The notes: generated from the letters alone by a model not told the origin. Counted from the stretch's first letter, positions 35,973 through 44,897 are shown. The stretch: DNA of 64,000 nt from Saprospiraceae bacterium (GCA_020627785.1 JAHDGF010000001.1:75056-139055), one strand, 5' to 3'. Made by a program: numbers and translations.

Positions 35973-36767
35973 ATGAATCGAATTTTTACACTTTTAGGAT
36001 TAAGTATTGCAGCCATTTTATTGATGGCCAATTCCTCAGGACGTGGGTCAGTAGCCGGCGAAGCAGTTACTGGAGCACCAGGGGAAGCTGGTAATACCTG
36101 TGGAAAAGTAGGATGTCATACTGCCGGAGCTTTTAGCCCAGAGGGAATGATTGAATTCTTAAATCCAGATGGAGAATTAGTTGATAGTTATGAATCCGGT
36201 GTTGAGTATACTGTTCGTTTAAATATTTCAGCTACTGGTTCGCCGAGTGCTTATGGTTTCCAAATGGTAGCTCTCGGAGAAACAATTGAGAACGCCGGTG
36301 AATGGTTAACACTACCAGATCCTGTGCAAGAACTTACGATGTTGAATAGATCTTATGTGGAACAAGGAGCACCTTTTACCTCACCTACTGTTGAGATTCC
36401 ATGGATGGCTTCGGAAGATGAAGGAGATGTAACTTTTTATTACTCAGTAAATGCTGTTAATGGTAATGGATCACCTTCGGGGGACGGAGCTGCTGCTGGT
36501 AGTTTTACAGCAAGTTTTGCTGGACCTAGTAGTGTCAATGAATTGAAAGTAAATCCTTTGCTGGTTTATCCTAATCCTGCTGTTGATAGATTGAGCATAG
36601 AAAATATAAATAGTAATAGAGTGCGAGTTTTTGATGCTCGAGGCAAATGTGTTTCTCATCAATACCTTGGTCTTAATTCAAGTATTGATGTAAGTGATTT
36701 AAACCCAGGCCTTTACTATTTGCAAGCTGATGAGGTACTTCAAATGGCTAAATTCATCAAGATATAA
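35973..36767 (+). CDS. T9SS-sorted protein with choice-of-anchor V/reelin-like domain
   Basis: 264 residues. A signal-like N-terminus is followed by TGAPGEAGNTCGKVGCHTAG, the start of a choice-of-anchor V (reeler-like) domain; the Cys spacing is C-x4-C-H, reminiscent of a rare c-type heme site. A beta-sandwich follows (YTVRLNISATG, FQMVAL, WMASEDEGDVTFYYSVNAVNG). The last 75 residues are a type A T9SS sorting domain: LLVYPNPAVDRLSIEN, VRVFDARGKCV, DVSDLNPGLYYLQ, MAKFIKI. It is thus secreted to the surface by the SprA-containing T9SS. Role unknown. Confidence 0.88.
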   Translation: MNRIFTLLGLSIAAILLMANSSGRGSVAGEAVTGAPGEAGNTCGKVGCHTAGAFSPEGMIEFLNPDGELVDSYESGVEYTVRLNISATGSPSAYGFQMVALGETIENAGEWLTLPDPVQELTMLNRSYVEQGAPFTSPTVEIPWMASEDEGDVTFYYSVNAVNGNGSPSGDGAAAGSFTASFAGPSSVNELKVNPLLVYPNPAVDRLSIENINSNRVRVFDARGKCVSHQYLGLNSSIDVSDLNPGLYYLQADEVLQMAKFIKI

Positions 36768-36772
36768 TCTGA

Positions 36773-38884
36773 ATGTATAACTCTTCGGAGGAGAAGAAAT
36801 TATTTGAAGAAGGCAAGCATTTTCTAAGTAAGCCTGCAGTCATCTCGTCTTATTCAGACCTGATTAAAGTTCTGCAATACCATGAATGGAGATACGCTGT
36901 CAAGAATGATCCAGTGATATCGGACTACGAGTATGATCAACTTTTTGATCAACTTAAAGCGATTGAAAAGGAGAATCCTGACATCATTCAACAGGACTCA
37001 CCCACCCAAAGGGTAGCCAGTGATTTAAATCCTGATTTTGATCCGGTGACACATTTAACGCCGATGCTATCCTTAGGGAATAGTTATAATGCAGAAGATC
37101 TTCAAGACTTCGATAAGCAGATTAAAAAACTCACTAAAAATGAGGATGACGTTGCCTATAGCATTGAACCTAAGTATGATGGCGGAAGCATAGCGCTAGT
37201 ATACGAGGATGATAGGTTGATCAGAGCTGCTACCAGAGGGAATGGAGTAGAAGGAGAAGAGATGACTCCAAATGCGAAAGCACTTCCATCTATACCGTTA
37301 AAGGCAATGTTTAGCAAATATGGAATTCATAGAGCAGAATTGAGAGGAGAAGCGATCATCCCTCTAAAAATATTTAATAGGGTAAATAAAGAACGAGAAA
37401 GTAAAGGCCACAAAATTTTCGCTAATCCGAGGAATGCAGCCTCCGGCGGACTTAGAATGAAAGACCCGAATGAAACACGCGAGCGAGGAATTGAGGTTTT
37501 TGTTTTTCAAATGAGCTATGCTGTAGATAAAAATGAACAGGATGTTCTAACCAATTTTAAAAAACATTCTGAACATTTAAATCTTTTAGCTGATCTTGGA
37601 TTTAAAGTTCCAACCTCAGGTCGAGCTCTAGTCAATGACATTGAAGAAGTAGCAAGTTTTGTTATTGATTATGAAGGTAAAAGAGAAAGTCTCGATTATG
37701 AAATCGATGGAATGGTTGTCAAAGTTGATGACCTCTTAGTCCAAGAAGAGATAGGATATACACAACACCATCCTCGATGGGCCATCGCTTTTAAATTTAA
37801 AGCCAAGCAAGCAACAACTACCTTGCTAGATGTGGAATACCAAATAGGAAAGGTAGGGTCAATAACACCTGTTGCTAAAGTTGAACCTGTTTTTCTGGCA
37901 GGAGTTACCATTTCTTCGATCTCACTGCACAATGAAGAGTTCATAAAATCTAAGGACTTACGAATCGGGGATAAGGTATTGGTCGAAAGAGCAGGCGATG
38001 TAATTCCATACATTGTAAAATCATTGCCTGATCTACGTTCGGGCAGTGAAACAGTAATTAAGTTCCCAAAGTATTGTCCAAGAAACCATGGAGAAAAATC
38101 AACCTTGGTTCAGTATGAAGGAGAAGCAGCTTGGAGATGTCCAATCTGCCAATACGGGAGAGACAATCTACAGAAAATCATATTTCATGTATCGAAAGAT
38201 GCGATGGATATCGATGGTTTTGGCAAATCTAATGTGGAGCGCTTCTATGAAATGGGCTGGATTCAGGACATCAGTGATATCTACAATTTAGACTATGAAA
38301 AAATATTAGAGTTGGATGGATTTGGTCAAAAGTCTGTTGATAAAATGAGAGCCTCCATAGAAAAGGTGAAAACCAATCCTAATCGGAGGATGCTCTATGG
38401 TTTAAGCATTCATCATCTTGGAAAGAAAGCAAGTAAATTACTTGCTGAGAAGATCAATCATATTTATGAGTTGAAGGATTGGGCACCGGAAGACTTTACA
38501 ACAATTAAAGACATTGGTCCTGTAGTTGCTGAAAATGTTTTAAAGTGGTTTGAGTTTCCAGGAAACTTAGAGATGCTCGAGCGAATGGAAAGCTATGGTC
38601 TAGATTTTACGCAGAAAGAGGAAGATAAACCGTTAGTTATAAGTGATGATGCACCTTTGGCAGGTAAGACTATTTTATTCACAGGGACACTGGTAAATCT
38701 CAAGCGAGGAGAGGCCAAGAAGATTGCAGAAGAAAATGGGGCAAAGAATATTTCAGCTGTGAGCAAGAATCTAGACATTTTGGTCGTTGGAGAGAAGGCA
38801 GGGTCAAAGTTGGCCAAAGCTGAGGCACTAGGCACAGTAACGATTATGACTGAGGCAGAATTTATAGATTTTCTTAATCTATAA
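36773..38884 (+). CDS. ligA: NAD-dependent DNA ligase LigA
   Basis: 703 residues, full length. Domain Ia (YHEWRYAVKNDPVISDYEYDQL), the adenylation Lys 134 in EPKYDGGSIAL, TRGNGVEGEEMT, RAELRGEA, FANPRNAASGGLR, WAIAFKFKAKQ, the OB domain, a zinc finger, HhH repeats (LDGFGQKSVDKM, IKDIGPVVAENV) and a BRCT domain (LAGKTILFTGTL to the end) are all present. It seals nicks during replication and repair. The zinc site is unusual: CPRNH and RCPIC instead of four spaced Cys. It starts five bases after the T9SS substrate gene. Confidence 0.97.
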   Translation: MYNSSEEKKLFEEGKHFLSKPAVISSYSDLIKVLQYHEWRYAVKNDPVISDYEYDQLFDQLKAIEKENPDIIQQDSPTQRVASDLNPDFDPVTHLTPMLSLGNSYNAEDLQDFDKQIKKLTKNEDDVAYSIEPKYDGGSIALVYEDDRLIRAATRGNGVEGEEMTPNAKALPSIPLKAMFSKYGIHRAELRGEAIIPLKIFNRVNKERESKGHKIFANPRNAASGGLRMKDPNETRERGIEVFVFQMSYAVDKNEQDVLTNFKKHSEHLNLLADLGFKVPTSGRALVNDIEEVASFVIDYEGKRESLDYEIDGMVVKVDDLLVQEEIGYTQHHPRWAIAFKFKAKQATTTLLDVEYQIGKVGSITPVAKVEPVFLAGVTISSISLHNEEFIKSKDLRIGDKVLVERAGDVIPYIVKSLPDLRSGSETVIKFPKYCPRNHGEKSTLVQYEGEAAWRCPICQYGRDNLQKIIFHVSKDAMDIDGFGKSNVERFYEMGWIQDISDIYNLDYEKILELDGFGQKSVDKMRASIEKVKTNPNRRMLYGLSIHHLGKKASKLLAEKINHIYELKDWAPEDFTTIKDIGPVVAENVLKWFEFPGNLEMLERMESYGLDFTQKEEDKPLVISDDAPLAGKTILFTGTLVNLKRGEAKKIAEENGAKNISAVSKNLDILVVGEKAGSKLAKAEALGTVTIMTEAEFIDFLNL

Positions 38885-38920
38885 TTAAGAGTTTCAAAGA
38901 TTTATTTCAAGGATAAGGTT

Positions 38921-38928
38921 TACTTTTG
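38921..38928 (+). promoter_or_regulatory. -7 element of the lytic transglycosylase gene
   Basis: TACTTTTG, exact consensus, 20 bases before the ATG at 38949. Confidence 0.5.
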
Positions 38929-38948
38929 CAGAATATTAAAATACTCCC

Positions 38949-39860
38949 ATGAAAAAAGTATTTCTAATTTATCTATGTATCACAAGTATCGCAGGTACGC
39001 TCATACTATTTTCCAACTTTGCGAAAGCGGAAGATAAGATAGAGGAGAAACCAGTGATGACTTCCTTACCTCAGATTATTAAGTCTATACCGACAGATAA
39101 GAGTTTTAATTTAGCCGGTGAGCCAGTTCCTCAGACCTTTGATGCACGGGAAAGATTAGATCGAGAATTATCTGTGAATGCTTACTGGCACTCAAGTACT
39201 TTGATCAACCTAAAAAATGCATCTCGTCATTTTCCCACCATCGAAAGAATATTAGCAGAGAATGGAGTCCCTGATGATTTCAAATTTTTGGCAGTAGCTG
39301 AGAGTAATTTAAGAAACGTCGTTTCTTCAGCCAATGCGAAGGGCTTCTGGCAATTTAGGAAATTGGCCGCAAAGGAATTTAATTTAGAGGTAAATGATGA
39401 AGTAGATGAAAGATATCATTTAGAAAAATCAACAGAGGCAGCTGCTAAATACTTAAAGCAATTACATAAAAGATTTGGGAGTTGGACAGATGCTGCCGCC
39501 GCGTACAATGTAGGTCCGACAAGTTATGCGCGCATTAAAAGAAGCCAAAAAGAAACCTCCTATTACAATCTAAACTTGGGCGATGAAACAAGCCGATATG
39601 TTTTTAGATTAATTGCGATGAAGGAAATTATGACCAATCCAGATGTATTTGGTTTTTACTTAGAGCATGGAGAAAAGTACAATGAGCTTCCACCATTCTA
39701 TGAGGTGAAAGTAGACTCTTCCGTTGATGATTGGGGATCATGGGCGCATAAATATGGCATGACATACCGGGAGCTAAAAATCTATAATCCTTGGTTGATT
39801 GATTCTAAGTTAACGGTCATAAAGAATACATACTACATTAAGGTCCCTAGAAAAGGATAA
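38949..39860 (+). CDS. Lytic transglycosylase (SLT/MltD type) with LysM-like tail
   Basis: 303 residues with a signal peptide (MKKVFLIYLCITSIAGTLIL). The SLT domain (about 95-225) has the catalytic Glu in AVAESNLRN (about residue 118), GFWQF, and AAAYNVGP. The C-terminal 50 residues (YEVKVDSSVDDWGSWAHKYG to NTYYIKVP) look like one LysM peptidoglycan-binding motif. It cleaves murein to 1,6-anhydro products in the periplasm. GFWQFRK replaces the usual GLWQFMP, a small change near the substrate groove. Confidence 0.92.
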   Translation: MKKVFLIYLCITSIAGTLILFSNFAKAEDKIEEKPVMTSLPQIIKSIPTDKSFNLAGEPVPQTFDARERLDRELSVNAYWHSSTLINLKNASRHFPTIERILAENGVPDDFKFLAVAESNLRNVVSSANAKGFWQFRKLAAKEFNLEVNDEVDERYHLEKSTEAAAKYLKQLHKRFGSWTDAAAAYNVGPTSYARIKRSQKETSYYNLNLGDETSRYVFRLIAMKEIMTNPDVFGFYLEHGEKYNELPPFYEVKVDSSVDDWGSWAHKYGMTYRELKIYNPWLIDSKLTVIKNTYYIKVPRKG

Positions 39861-40201
39861 GTCTGTTACCTTCTCTTTAATTGAAGTCATATACATTGCT
39901 CATATAGACCTTCGGATTTAGAAGTCAAAGAATCGAAATTTCGAATAACTCTTGATTGACATATTTGCCTTAATGGCTAATACTACATTTGCGTAAGCGT
40001 AATCCAACGTACAACAGGACAGATAAGTCCTCAATAATTATAAATAAAGGCTGAATTCTGGCCATTCTTAAAACCTATTTCACTAAACTTTAGTCGACAA
40101 TAATGCCCTTTTGATGCCTAAAGCCTCATAATTGGGCGCAAATTTGAACATTTTAGGTATTATGTATTGCATAGTACTAGGTTTTATATTAGTTTTGAGG
40201 T
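39861..40201 (+). other. Intergenic stretch upstream of padR, possible small transcript
   Basis: About 340 bases without a gene. It holds a perfect 12-base palindrome (TCGAAATTTCGA, 39933-39944), a TACATTTG -7 word at 39984-39991 with TTTG 16 bases before it, and downstream a hairpin AGGAC/GTCCT. There is no good T-run terminator. The padR promoter itself is at the far end (40166-40197). A small RNA from about 39998 is possible but not established. Confidence 0.3.
40161..40197 (+). promoter_or_regulatory. Leaderless padR promoter with embedded palindromes
   Basis: ATTG (40166-40169), 20 bases, TAGTTTTG (40190-40197); the ATG is at 40202, so transcription should begin at or next to the start codon. 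Two dyads sit in it: TATG-N5-CATA (40161-40173) over the -33 box and TAGTACTA (40172-40179) in the spacer, fitting an autorepressor operator for the PadR product. Operator role inferred. Confidence 0.5.
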
Positions 40202-40534
40202 ATGAAAGCAGAAAAGACAAAAGCACAAATGCGCAAAGGGATACTTGAGCTCTGTGTTTTATCAATCATTTCCGGTGAAGAGGTTTATCCATCAGACATC
40301 ATCAAAAAACTGAAGGAACATAAGTTGATTGTTGTTGAAGGAACCATTTATCCTTTATTGAATAGATTGAAAGATGCAGCTCTTTTAAGCTACCAATGGC
40401 GCGAATCAAAATCCGGACCTCCTCGGAAGTATTATAAAATTACCAATGAAGGAGAATCAGTTTTAACGGAACTGATACACACTTGGGAAGAATTAAATCA
40501 CGCGGTTAACAAATCCATCAAAACTGTTGCTTAA
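40202..40534 (+). CDS. PadR-family transcriptional regulator
   Basis: 110 residues. Winged helix typical of PadR: MRKGILELCVLSIISGEEVY, PSDIIKKLKEHKLIVVEGTIYPLLNRLKD, SGPPRKYYKITNEGESVLTEL. It has only the short C-terminal helix, so it is a PadR subfamily-2 dimer. Its stop overlaps the ATG of the PspC gene by one base (TAATG), a pairing seen widely in Bacteroidota. It probably represses its own operon through the dyads in its promoter. Confidence 0.93.
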   Translation: MKAEKTKAQMRKGILELCVLSIISGEEVYPSDIIKKLKEHKLIVVEGTIYPLLNRLKDAALLSYQWRESKSGPPRKYYKITNEGESVLTELIHTWEELNHAVNKSIKTVA

Positions 40535-41148
40535 TGAAAAAAACAGAAAACATAAACTTAGGAGGTACAGCCTTCATTATAGATCAGGATGCCTATCGAG
40601 CATTAGATAAGTACATTAATGCAATTTCTAAATCTTTGAGACGCTCACGTATCGGGGATGAACTTTTAGAAGACATTGAATATAGAATATCCGAATTGGT
40701 TTCAGAAGAAATGCTAGGCAGAGAGATTGTCAGTTTGAAAGATGTAGAAAAAGTCATGGCCATTATGGGCGATCCAAAAGTATTTTTTGAGGATGGAAAT
40801 ACGAGTAGTGATGCCATGGAAGATGAGGTAGTAATCGAAGGAAGAAAACGGAGAAAAAGATTGTACAGAAATCCAGATGATCGAGTTATTGGTGGTGTAG
40901 CTTCTGGTGTTGCTGCCTATTTTGGAATAGAGAACTCTTGGATTATGAGAATCATTTTCTTATTGACCATCCCTACTTTTGGAATTAGCCTTTTAGTGTA
41001 TCCACTTTTATGGTTGATAATACCGGAGGCAATTACTAGATCCGATTTTGATGAGATGAATGGAAGAGCTGCAGATATATCCAATATCGCTGATTCTGTT
41101 AAAGCAGAATTGAAGGATATAACTAAAATTGATTTTACACGGATGTAA
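40534..41148 (+). CDS. PspC-domain membrane protein
   Basis: 204 residues. The first 90 residues are cytoplasmic and helical (DKYINAISKSLRRSRIGDEL, a DUF-like segment often found before PspC). The PspC domain follows: RLYRNPDDRVIGGVASGVAAYFG, then two hydrophobic helices (IMRIIFLLTIP, LLVYPLLWLIIPEA). PspC proteins respond to envelope stress at the inner membrane; here it is regulated with PadR. A strong terminator follows. Confidence 0.92.
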   Translation: MKKTENINLGGTAFIIDQDAYRALDKYINAISKSLRRSRIGDELLEDIEYRISELVSEEMLGREIVSLKDVEKVMAIMGDPKVFFEDGNTSSDAMEDEVVIEGRKRRKRLYRNPDDRVIGGVASGVAAYFGIENSWIMRIIFLLTIPTFGISLLVYPLLWLIIPEAITRSDFDEMNGRAADISNIADSVKAELKDITKIDFTRM

Positions 41149-41153
41149 AAATA

Positions 41154-41189
41154 AAAAGGGTCTAAGCATGTGCTTAGACCCTTTTATAT
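41154..41189. terminator. Bidirectional terminator after pspC
   Basis: A 15-bp perfect stem (AAAAGGGTCTAAGCA / TGCTTAGACCCTTTT) with a two-base loop; A/T-rich flanks on both sides serve both the pspC gene and the convergent DUF4197 gene. Confidence 0.85.
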
Positions 41190-41219
41190 ATCTATTCTTA
41201 ATCGTTTGGTAACTATATA

Positions 41220-41930
41220 TTAGTCTTGCTTCTCGAAGACTCTTTTTAAAAGATCAGATGTTCTTTGACTTACATCAGATCTAATTCCTAACTCTTTTTT
41301 CTCTATCAAAGTAAACAATCCTCCCAGTGCTTTCGTATTAATATGATCTGATAAATCTGGGTTGATATCATTTACTAGTGGCAATGAATTATACTTGGTA
41401 ATTGCATTGGTCCAAAGATCAAGTGCTCCAAATTTATTCAATGAGTTTTCTAATACTGGCTTGAATTCTCCATAAAGTCCGTTGTACGTATTTTTATGTA
41501 AATACTTCGTTGCTGCATCTTTATTACCCATAAGAATGTCCATTGCATCATTGATGGTCATGCTTTTAATGGCATTTACAAAAATCGGTGTTGCTTTACC
41601 CGCCGCATCCTCAGCTGCCTGGTTAATTTTTTTGATCATCTTTTCCTCAAGATCCCCAAAGCCAGGAATGATTTTCAACTTGTTAGCTACAGCCTGAGCT
41701 TCTTCAGGTAGTAATATTTTATATACTGAACTATAAAAGCCATTCTCCTTGGCTAATTTTTTTACGGCATCATCAACACCTACGTTCAATGCTTCTTTTA
41801 GTCCGTTGGCGATATCACCATCAGATAACTCTATGATTGATGTGGCACCATCTAGAACCTTTTGCATGGTAGCAGCATCACAAGCGGCCATGCTGACACT
41901 AATCATGAGAATAAGTATTAGTCTGTTCAT
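41220..41930 (-). CDS. DUF4197 lipoprotein
   Basis: 236 residues with lipoprotein signal (LILILMISVSMAAC). The mature part is all helical: GDIANGLKEALNVGVDDAVKKL, FGDLEEKMIKKINQAAEDAAG, TINDAMDILMGNKDAATKYL, and SDHINTKALGGLFTLIEKKE, which closely follow the DUF4197 family found in Bacteroidota and Proteobacteria. It is anchored in the outer or inner membrane facing the periplasm. Function is unknown. Monocistronic. Confidence 0.9.
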   Translation of the reverse strand: MNRLILILMISVSMAACDAATMQKVLDGATSIIELSDGDIANGLKEALNVGVDDAVKKLAKENGFYSSVYKILLPEEAQAVANKLKIIPGFGDLEEKMIKKINQAAEDAAGKATPIFVNAIKSMTINDAMDILMGNKDAATKYLHKNTYNGLYGEFKPVLENSLNKFGALDLWTNAITKYNSLPLVNDINPDLSDHINTKALGGLFTLIEKKELGIRSDVSQRTSDLLKRVFEKQD

Positions 41931-42004
41931 GTTTGTTATTTATTAGGTAAACGAAAGAAATATAAATTGAATAGTTATGTAAATCGTAACAAGGTTTAAG
42001 AAAA

Positions 42005-42352
42005 TCAAAAAGAAATACTAACCGTCGCTTTCTCAACATGTCCACCCAGTTGTGGACCGATTTTTTCTAAGGTTACGGTACCACTCAATATTTGCGAAAA
42101 GCGAGACTTTAATCTTTCTACAATATGGACGACCACAGTTTCTAAAAGTTTCTGTGTATTCTCCATTTCTTCTTTACAAATCTCATATAGGTGTTCATAA
42201 TTTACGGTGTCAGAGATGTTGTCACTATCCGTAGCTGGACCTAATTCAACATTCACATGCAGTATAAACGGGTTACCCATCACCCTTTCTTCTTCATAAT
42301 AGCCATGAAATGCGTGGAAATGTAAACCATCTAAGGAGATATTTGTCTTCAT
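42005..42352 (-). CDS. folB: Dihydroneopterin aldolase
   Basis: 115 residues. ISLDGLHFHAFHGYYEEERVMGNPF, VNYEHLYEICKEEM and LLETVVVHIVERL are FolB signatures; catalytic Tyr and Lys positions (HGYYEEE, and Lys in TLEKIGPQLGGHV) are retained. It converts dihydroneopterin to hydroxymethyl-dihydropterin in folate synthesis. Divergent from the acyl-CoA dehydrogenase gene; no other folate genes nearby. Confidence 0.95.
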   Translation of the reverse strand: MKTNISLDGLHFHAFHGYYEEERVMGNPFILHVNVELGPATDSDNISDTVNYEHLYEICKEEMENTQKLLETVVVHIVERLKSRFSQILSGTVTLEKIGPQLGGHVEKATVSISF

Positions 42353-42366
42353 ATTAGTGTTCTAAC

Positions 42367-42398
42367 TCTGAAAAACTATGGTAATAGTTGTAATTTTG
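42367..42398 (+). promoter_or_regulatory. Promoter of the glutaryl-CoA dehydrogenase gene
   Basis: TCTG (42367-42370), 20 bases, TAATTTTG (42391-42398, exact). The transcript would start about ten bases before ATG 42414. Confidence 0.5.
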
Positions 42399-42413
42399 TA
42401 AAAAAAATAAAAG

Positions 42414-43619
42414 ATGGCAGTTGATACAATGACCAACTCTGCAAAGGTAGATAAATATAACCATCATGATTATTATGTAATCGATGAATTGCTCTCTGAA
42501 GACCATCTTCTAGCAAGGGATGCGGTAAGATCATGGGTAAAGCAAGAGGTAACTCCTATTATAGAAGCCTATTCTGAAAAAGCTGAATGTCCAAAGCATT
42601 TATTTAAGGGATTGGCTGAAATTGGTGCTTATGGACCTAGTCTACCAGAAGAGTATGGTGGGGGAGGAATGGATGAGATTGCTTATGGTGTAATCATGCA
42701 AGAATTAGAGCGTGGTGATTCTGGAATTCGTTCAATGGCTTCTGTTCAAGGATCTTTGGTTATGTATCCAATTTATCGATTTGCCTCTGAAGATCAGAAA
42801 AGAAAATATCTGCCAAAACTCGGAAGTGGCGAATACATTGGTTGCTTTGGATTAACAGAACCAGATCATGGCTCTAATCCAGCAGGGATGGTTACTAATA
42901 TTAAAGATGATGGAGATGCTTATATCTTAAATGGTGCTAAAATGTGGATCACAAATTCACCAGTTGCTGATCTAGCAGTTGTTTGGGCCAAGGATGAAGA
43001 AGGCGCCATTAGAGGAATGGTTGTGGAGAGTTCTTGGGAAGGGTTTTCAGCGCCTGAGATTCATGGTAAATTATCTTTACGAGCATCAATTACTGGTGAG
43101 CTAGTTTTTGATAATGTAAGAGTGCCGAAAGAAAATGTTTTTCCAGAAATCAAAGGCTTAAAAGGGCCACTTTCTTGTCTTTCAAAAGCAAGATATGGAA
43201 TCGCTTGGGGTGCTATTGGTGCAGCCTTGGATTGCTATGATTCTGCTTTAAGATATTCTCAGGAAAGAATTCAATTTGATAAACCCATCGGTCAATTTCA
43301 GCTGACGCAAAAGAAACTGGCAGAAATGATTACTGAAATCACAAAAGCGCAATTACTGGCTTGGAGATTGGGGTCATTAGCCAATGAAGGAAAGGCAAGT
43401 CCTGCACAGATTTCAATGGCCAAACGAAACAATGTTGCAATGGCACTTGATATCGCCAGAGAGGCGAGACAAATCCATGGTGGAATGGGAATTACGAATG
43501 AGTATCCATGCATGAGACATATGATGAATTTAGAAACCGTACTAACTTATGAGGGTACACACGACATTCATCTTCTGATTACTGGTTACGATGTAACAGG
43601 TTTGAATGCCTTTTATTAA
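42414..43619 (+). CDS. Glutaryl-CoA dehydrogenase (acyl-CoA dehydrogenase family)
   Basis: 401 residues. FAD-dependent acyl-CoA dehydrogenase: GAYGPSLPEEYGGGGMDEIAY, CFGLTEPDHGSNPAGM, WITNSPVADLAVVWAK, RYGIAWGAIGAALDCYDSAL, QFDKPIGQFQLTQKKLAEM, IHGGMGITNEYPCMRHMMN, and the catalytic Glu in TYEGTHDIHLLI. The RYGIAWGAIGAA and EYPCMRH forms point to glutaryl-CoA dehydrogenase, which oxidises and decarboxylates glutaryl-CoA to crotonyl-CoA in lysine/tryptophan breakdown. Monocistronic. Confidence 0.92.
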   Translation: MAVDTMTNSAKVDKYNHHDYYVIDELLSEDHLLARDAVRSWVKQEVTPIIEAYSEKAECPKHLFKGLAEIGAYGPSLPEEYGGGGMDEIAYGVIMQELERGDSGIRSMASVQGSLVMYPIYRFASEDQKRKYLPKLGSGEYIGCFGLTEPDHGSNPAGMVTNIKDDGDAYILNGAKMWITNSPVADLAVVWAKDEEGAIRGMVVESSWEGFSAPEIHGKLSLRASITGELVFDNVRVPKENVFPEIKGLKGPLSCLSKARYGIAWGAIGAALDCYDSALRYSQERIQFDKPIGQFQLTQKKLAEMITEITKAQLLAWRLGSLANEGKASPAQISMAKRNNVAMALDIAREARQIHGGMGITNEYPCMRHMMNLETVLTYEGTHDIHLLITGYDVTGLNAFY

Positions 43620-43665
43620 TGTTAAAACTGAATTAAAAGCCTGATCCCTGAACTGTTCAGCGCCA

Positions 43666-43673
43666 TAACTTTG
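43666..43673 (+). promoter_or_regulatory. -7 element of the OmpA-family gene
   Basis: TAACTTTG, exact consensus, 27 bases before the ATG at 43701. Confidence 0.45.
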
Positions 43674-43700
43674 TTATAATAGAGAAACATCAAAGCCCTT

Positions 43701-44897
43701 ATGCGACACCTCATAATTACTGTTTTTTTAGTATCACTTGCACCTTTATTTATGGTAGCGCAAGATGTGTCTATTTTTAATAGAGGTTTGGAAGATACAC
43801 CTAGGAGAGGTGCAACAAATGGCTTTAATTATACACGATCTGTTGATGGATGGTTTGATTGCGGAACACGAAGATTTCCAGCGGAATCACCACCAGATAT
43901 CCACCCTAATAATTTTTGGGAAAATAAACTTCCACCAGCAAAAGGAAGATCCTATGTTGGGCTTGTCGTCCGTCAAAACGATACATGGGAGTCTATATCT
44001 CAAGGCTTAGATATTCCTCTTAAAAAAGATAAGTGTTATTCATTTTCTATTTACCTCGCTCGTTCTGACGATTATTGGAGCGTTTCGAGGGATATCAATA
44101 ACCAGATAACGACAGAGAATAATGACCCAGTCAATTATGTGGAACCTGCAGTATTCCGACTGTGGGGTGGGGACGTTTATTGCGCGCAAGAACAACTACT
44201 GGCAGAGTCTACGCCGATAGATCATTCAGACTGGAGAGTCTATGAATTTAAAATCGAGCCTCAGTCAGATATAAATTTCATTCTTATTGAAGCCTTTTAT
44301 GTTGTCCCTGTTTTCTTTCCTTACAATGGCCATATTCTTATAGATGAACTTTCTGATTTTAAAGAAATTCCATGTTCAGAAGAAGACGAGGTAGAAGAAG
44401 ATATCATTGCTGAGGTACCCGTCAAAAAGAACAACCCTAAGCGTACGGACATAGAGCCAGAAAAAGAAATAGATAAAGTTGAGCCTGAACCAGAAAAGTA
44501 TGTTGAGCCGAAAATCATGACGGAGTTGAGGAATCCTGATCGATTAAAGTTAGGGGTCCCCATAAGAATAAGAAATTTATACTTTCAAGCTGATACGAGT
44601 ACAATAAGTAGAACTTCCCATGGCGTATTAAATGAGTTGGTAAGGTTCTTAAAGAAGTATGATAATTATGTTATTGAATTAGGAGGTCATACCAATGCCA
44701 TTCCTCCTGAAGCTTATTGTGATTCATTATCCTTAGTAAGAGCAGAAAGGGTAAGAGAGTATTTGGTTAAAAGAGGTGTGAGTCAAGCTCAAATTAAGTG
44801 CAAGGGTTACGGTAAAAGAAAGCCAATAGCTTCCAATGAAACTACCGTCGGTAGGGCTAGAAATCAGAGAGTCGAGATAAAATTCCTGAGTAGATAA
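43701..44897 (+). CDS. OmpA-family protein with N-terminal beta-sandwich domain
   Basis: 398 residues. Signal peptide MRHLIITVFLVSLAPLFMVAQ; then a jelly-roll-like domain (about 22-225) with SIFNRGLEDTP, GRSYVGLVVRQNDTWESISQ, KCYSFSIYLARSDDYW and ILIDELSDF; an acidic, Pro/Glu/Lys-rich linker; and a C-terminal OmpA domain (about 285-398): IRNLYFQADTSTIS, VIELGGHTNAIP, SLVRAERVREYLVKRGV, GYGKRKPIASN, RARNQRVEI. The OmpA part binds peptidoglycan; the front domain may bind glycans. Probably anchors the outer membrane to the wall. Monocistronic. Confidence 0.9.
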   Translation: MRHLIITVFLVSLAPLFMVAQDVSIFNRGLEDTPRRGATNGFNYTRSVDGWFDCGTRRFPAESPPDIHPNNFWENKLPPAKGRSYVGLVVRQNDTWESISQGLDIPLKKDKCYSFSIYLARSDDYWSVSRDINNQITTENNDPVNYVEPAVFRLWGGDVYCAQEQLLAESTPIDHSDWRVYEFKIEPQSDINFILIEAFYVVPVFFPYNGHILIDELSDFKEIPCSEEDEVEEDIIAEVPVKKNNPKRTDIEPEKEIDKVEPEPEKYVEPKIMTELRNPDRLKLGVPIRIRNLYFQADTSTISRTSHGVLNELVRFLKKYDNYVIELGGHTNAIPPEAYCDSLSLVRAERVREYLVKRGVSQAQIKCKGYGKRKPIASNETTVGRARNQRVEIKFLSR

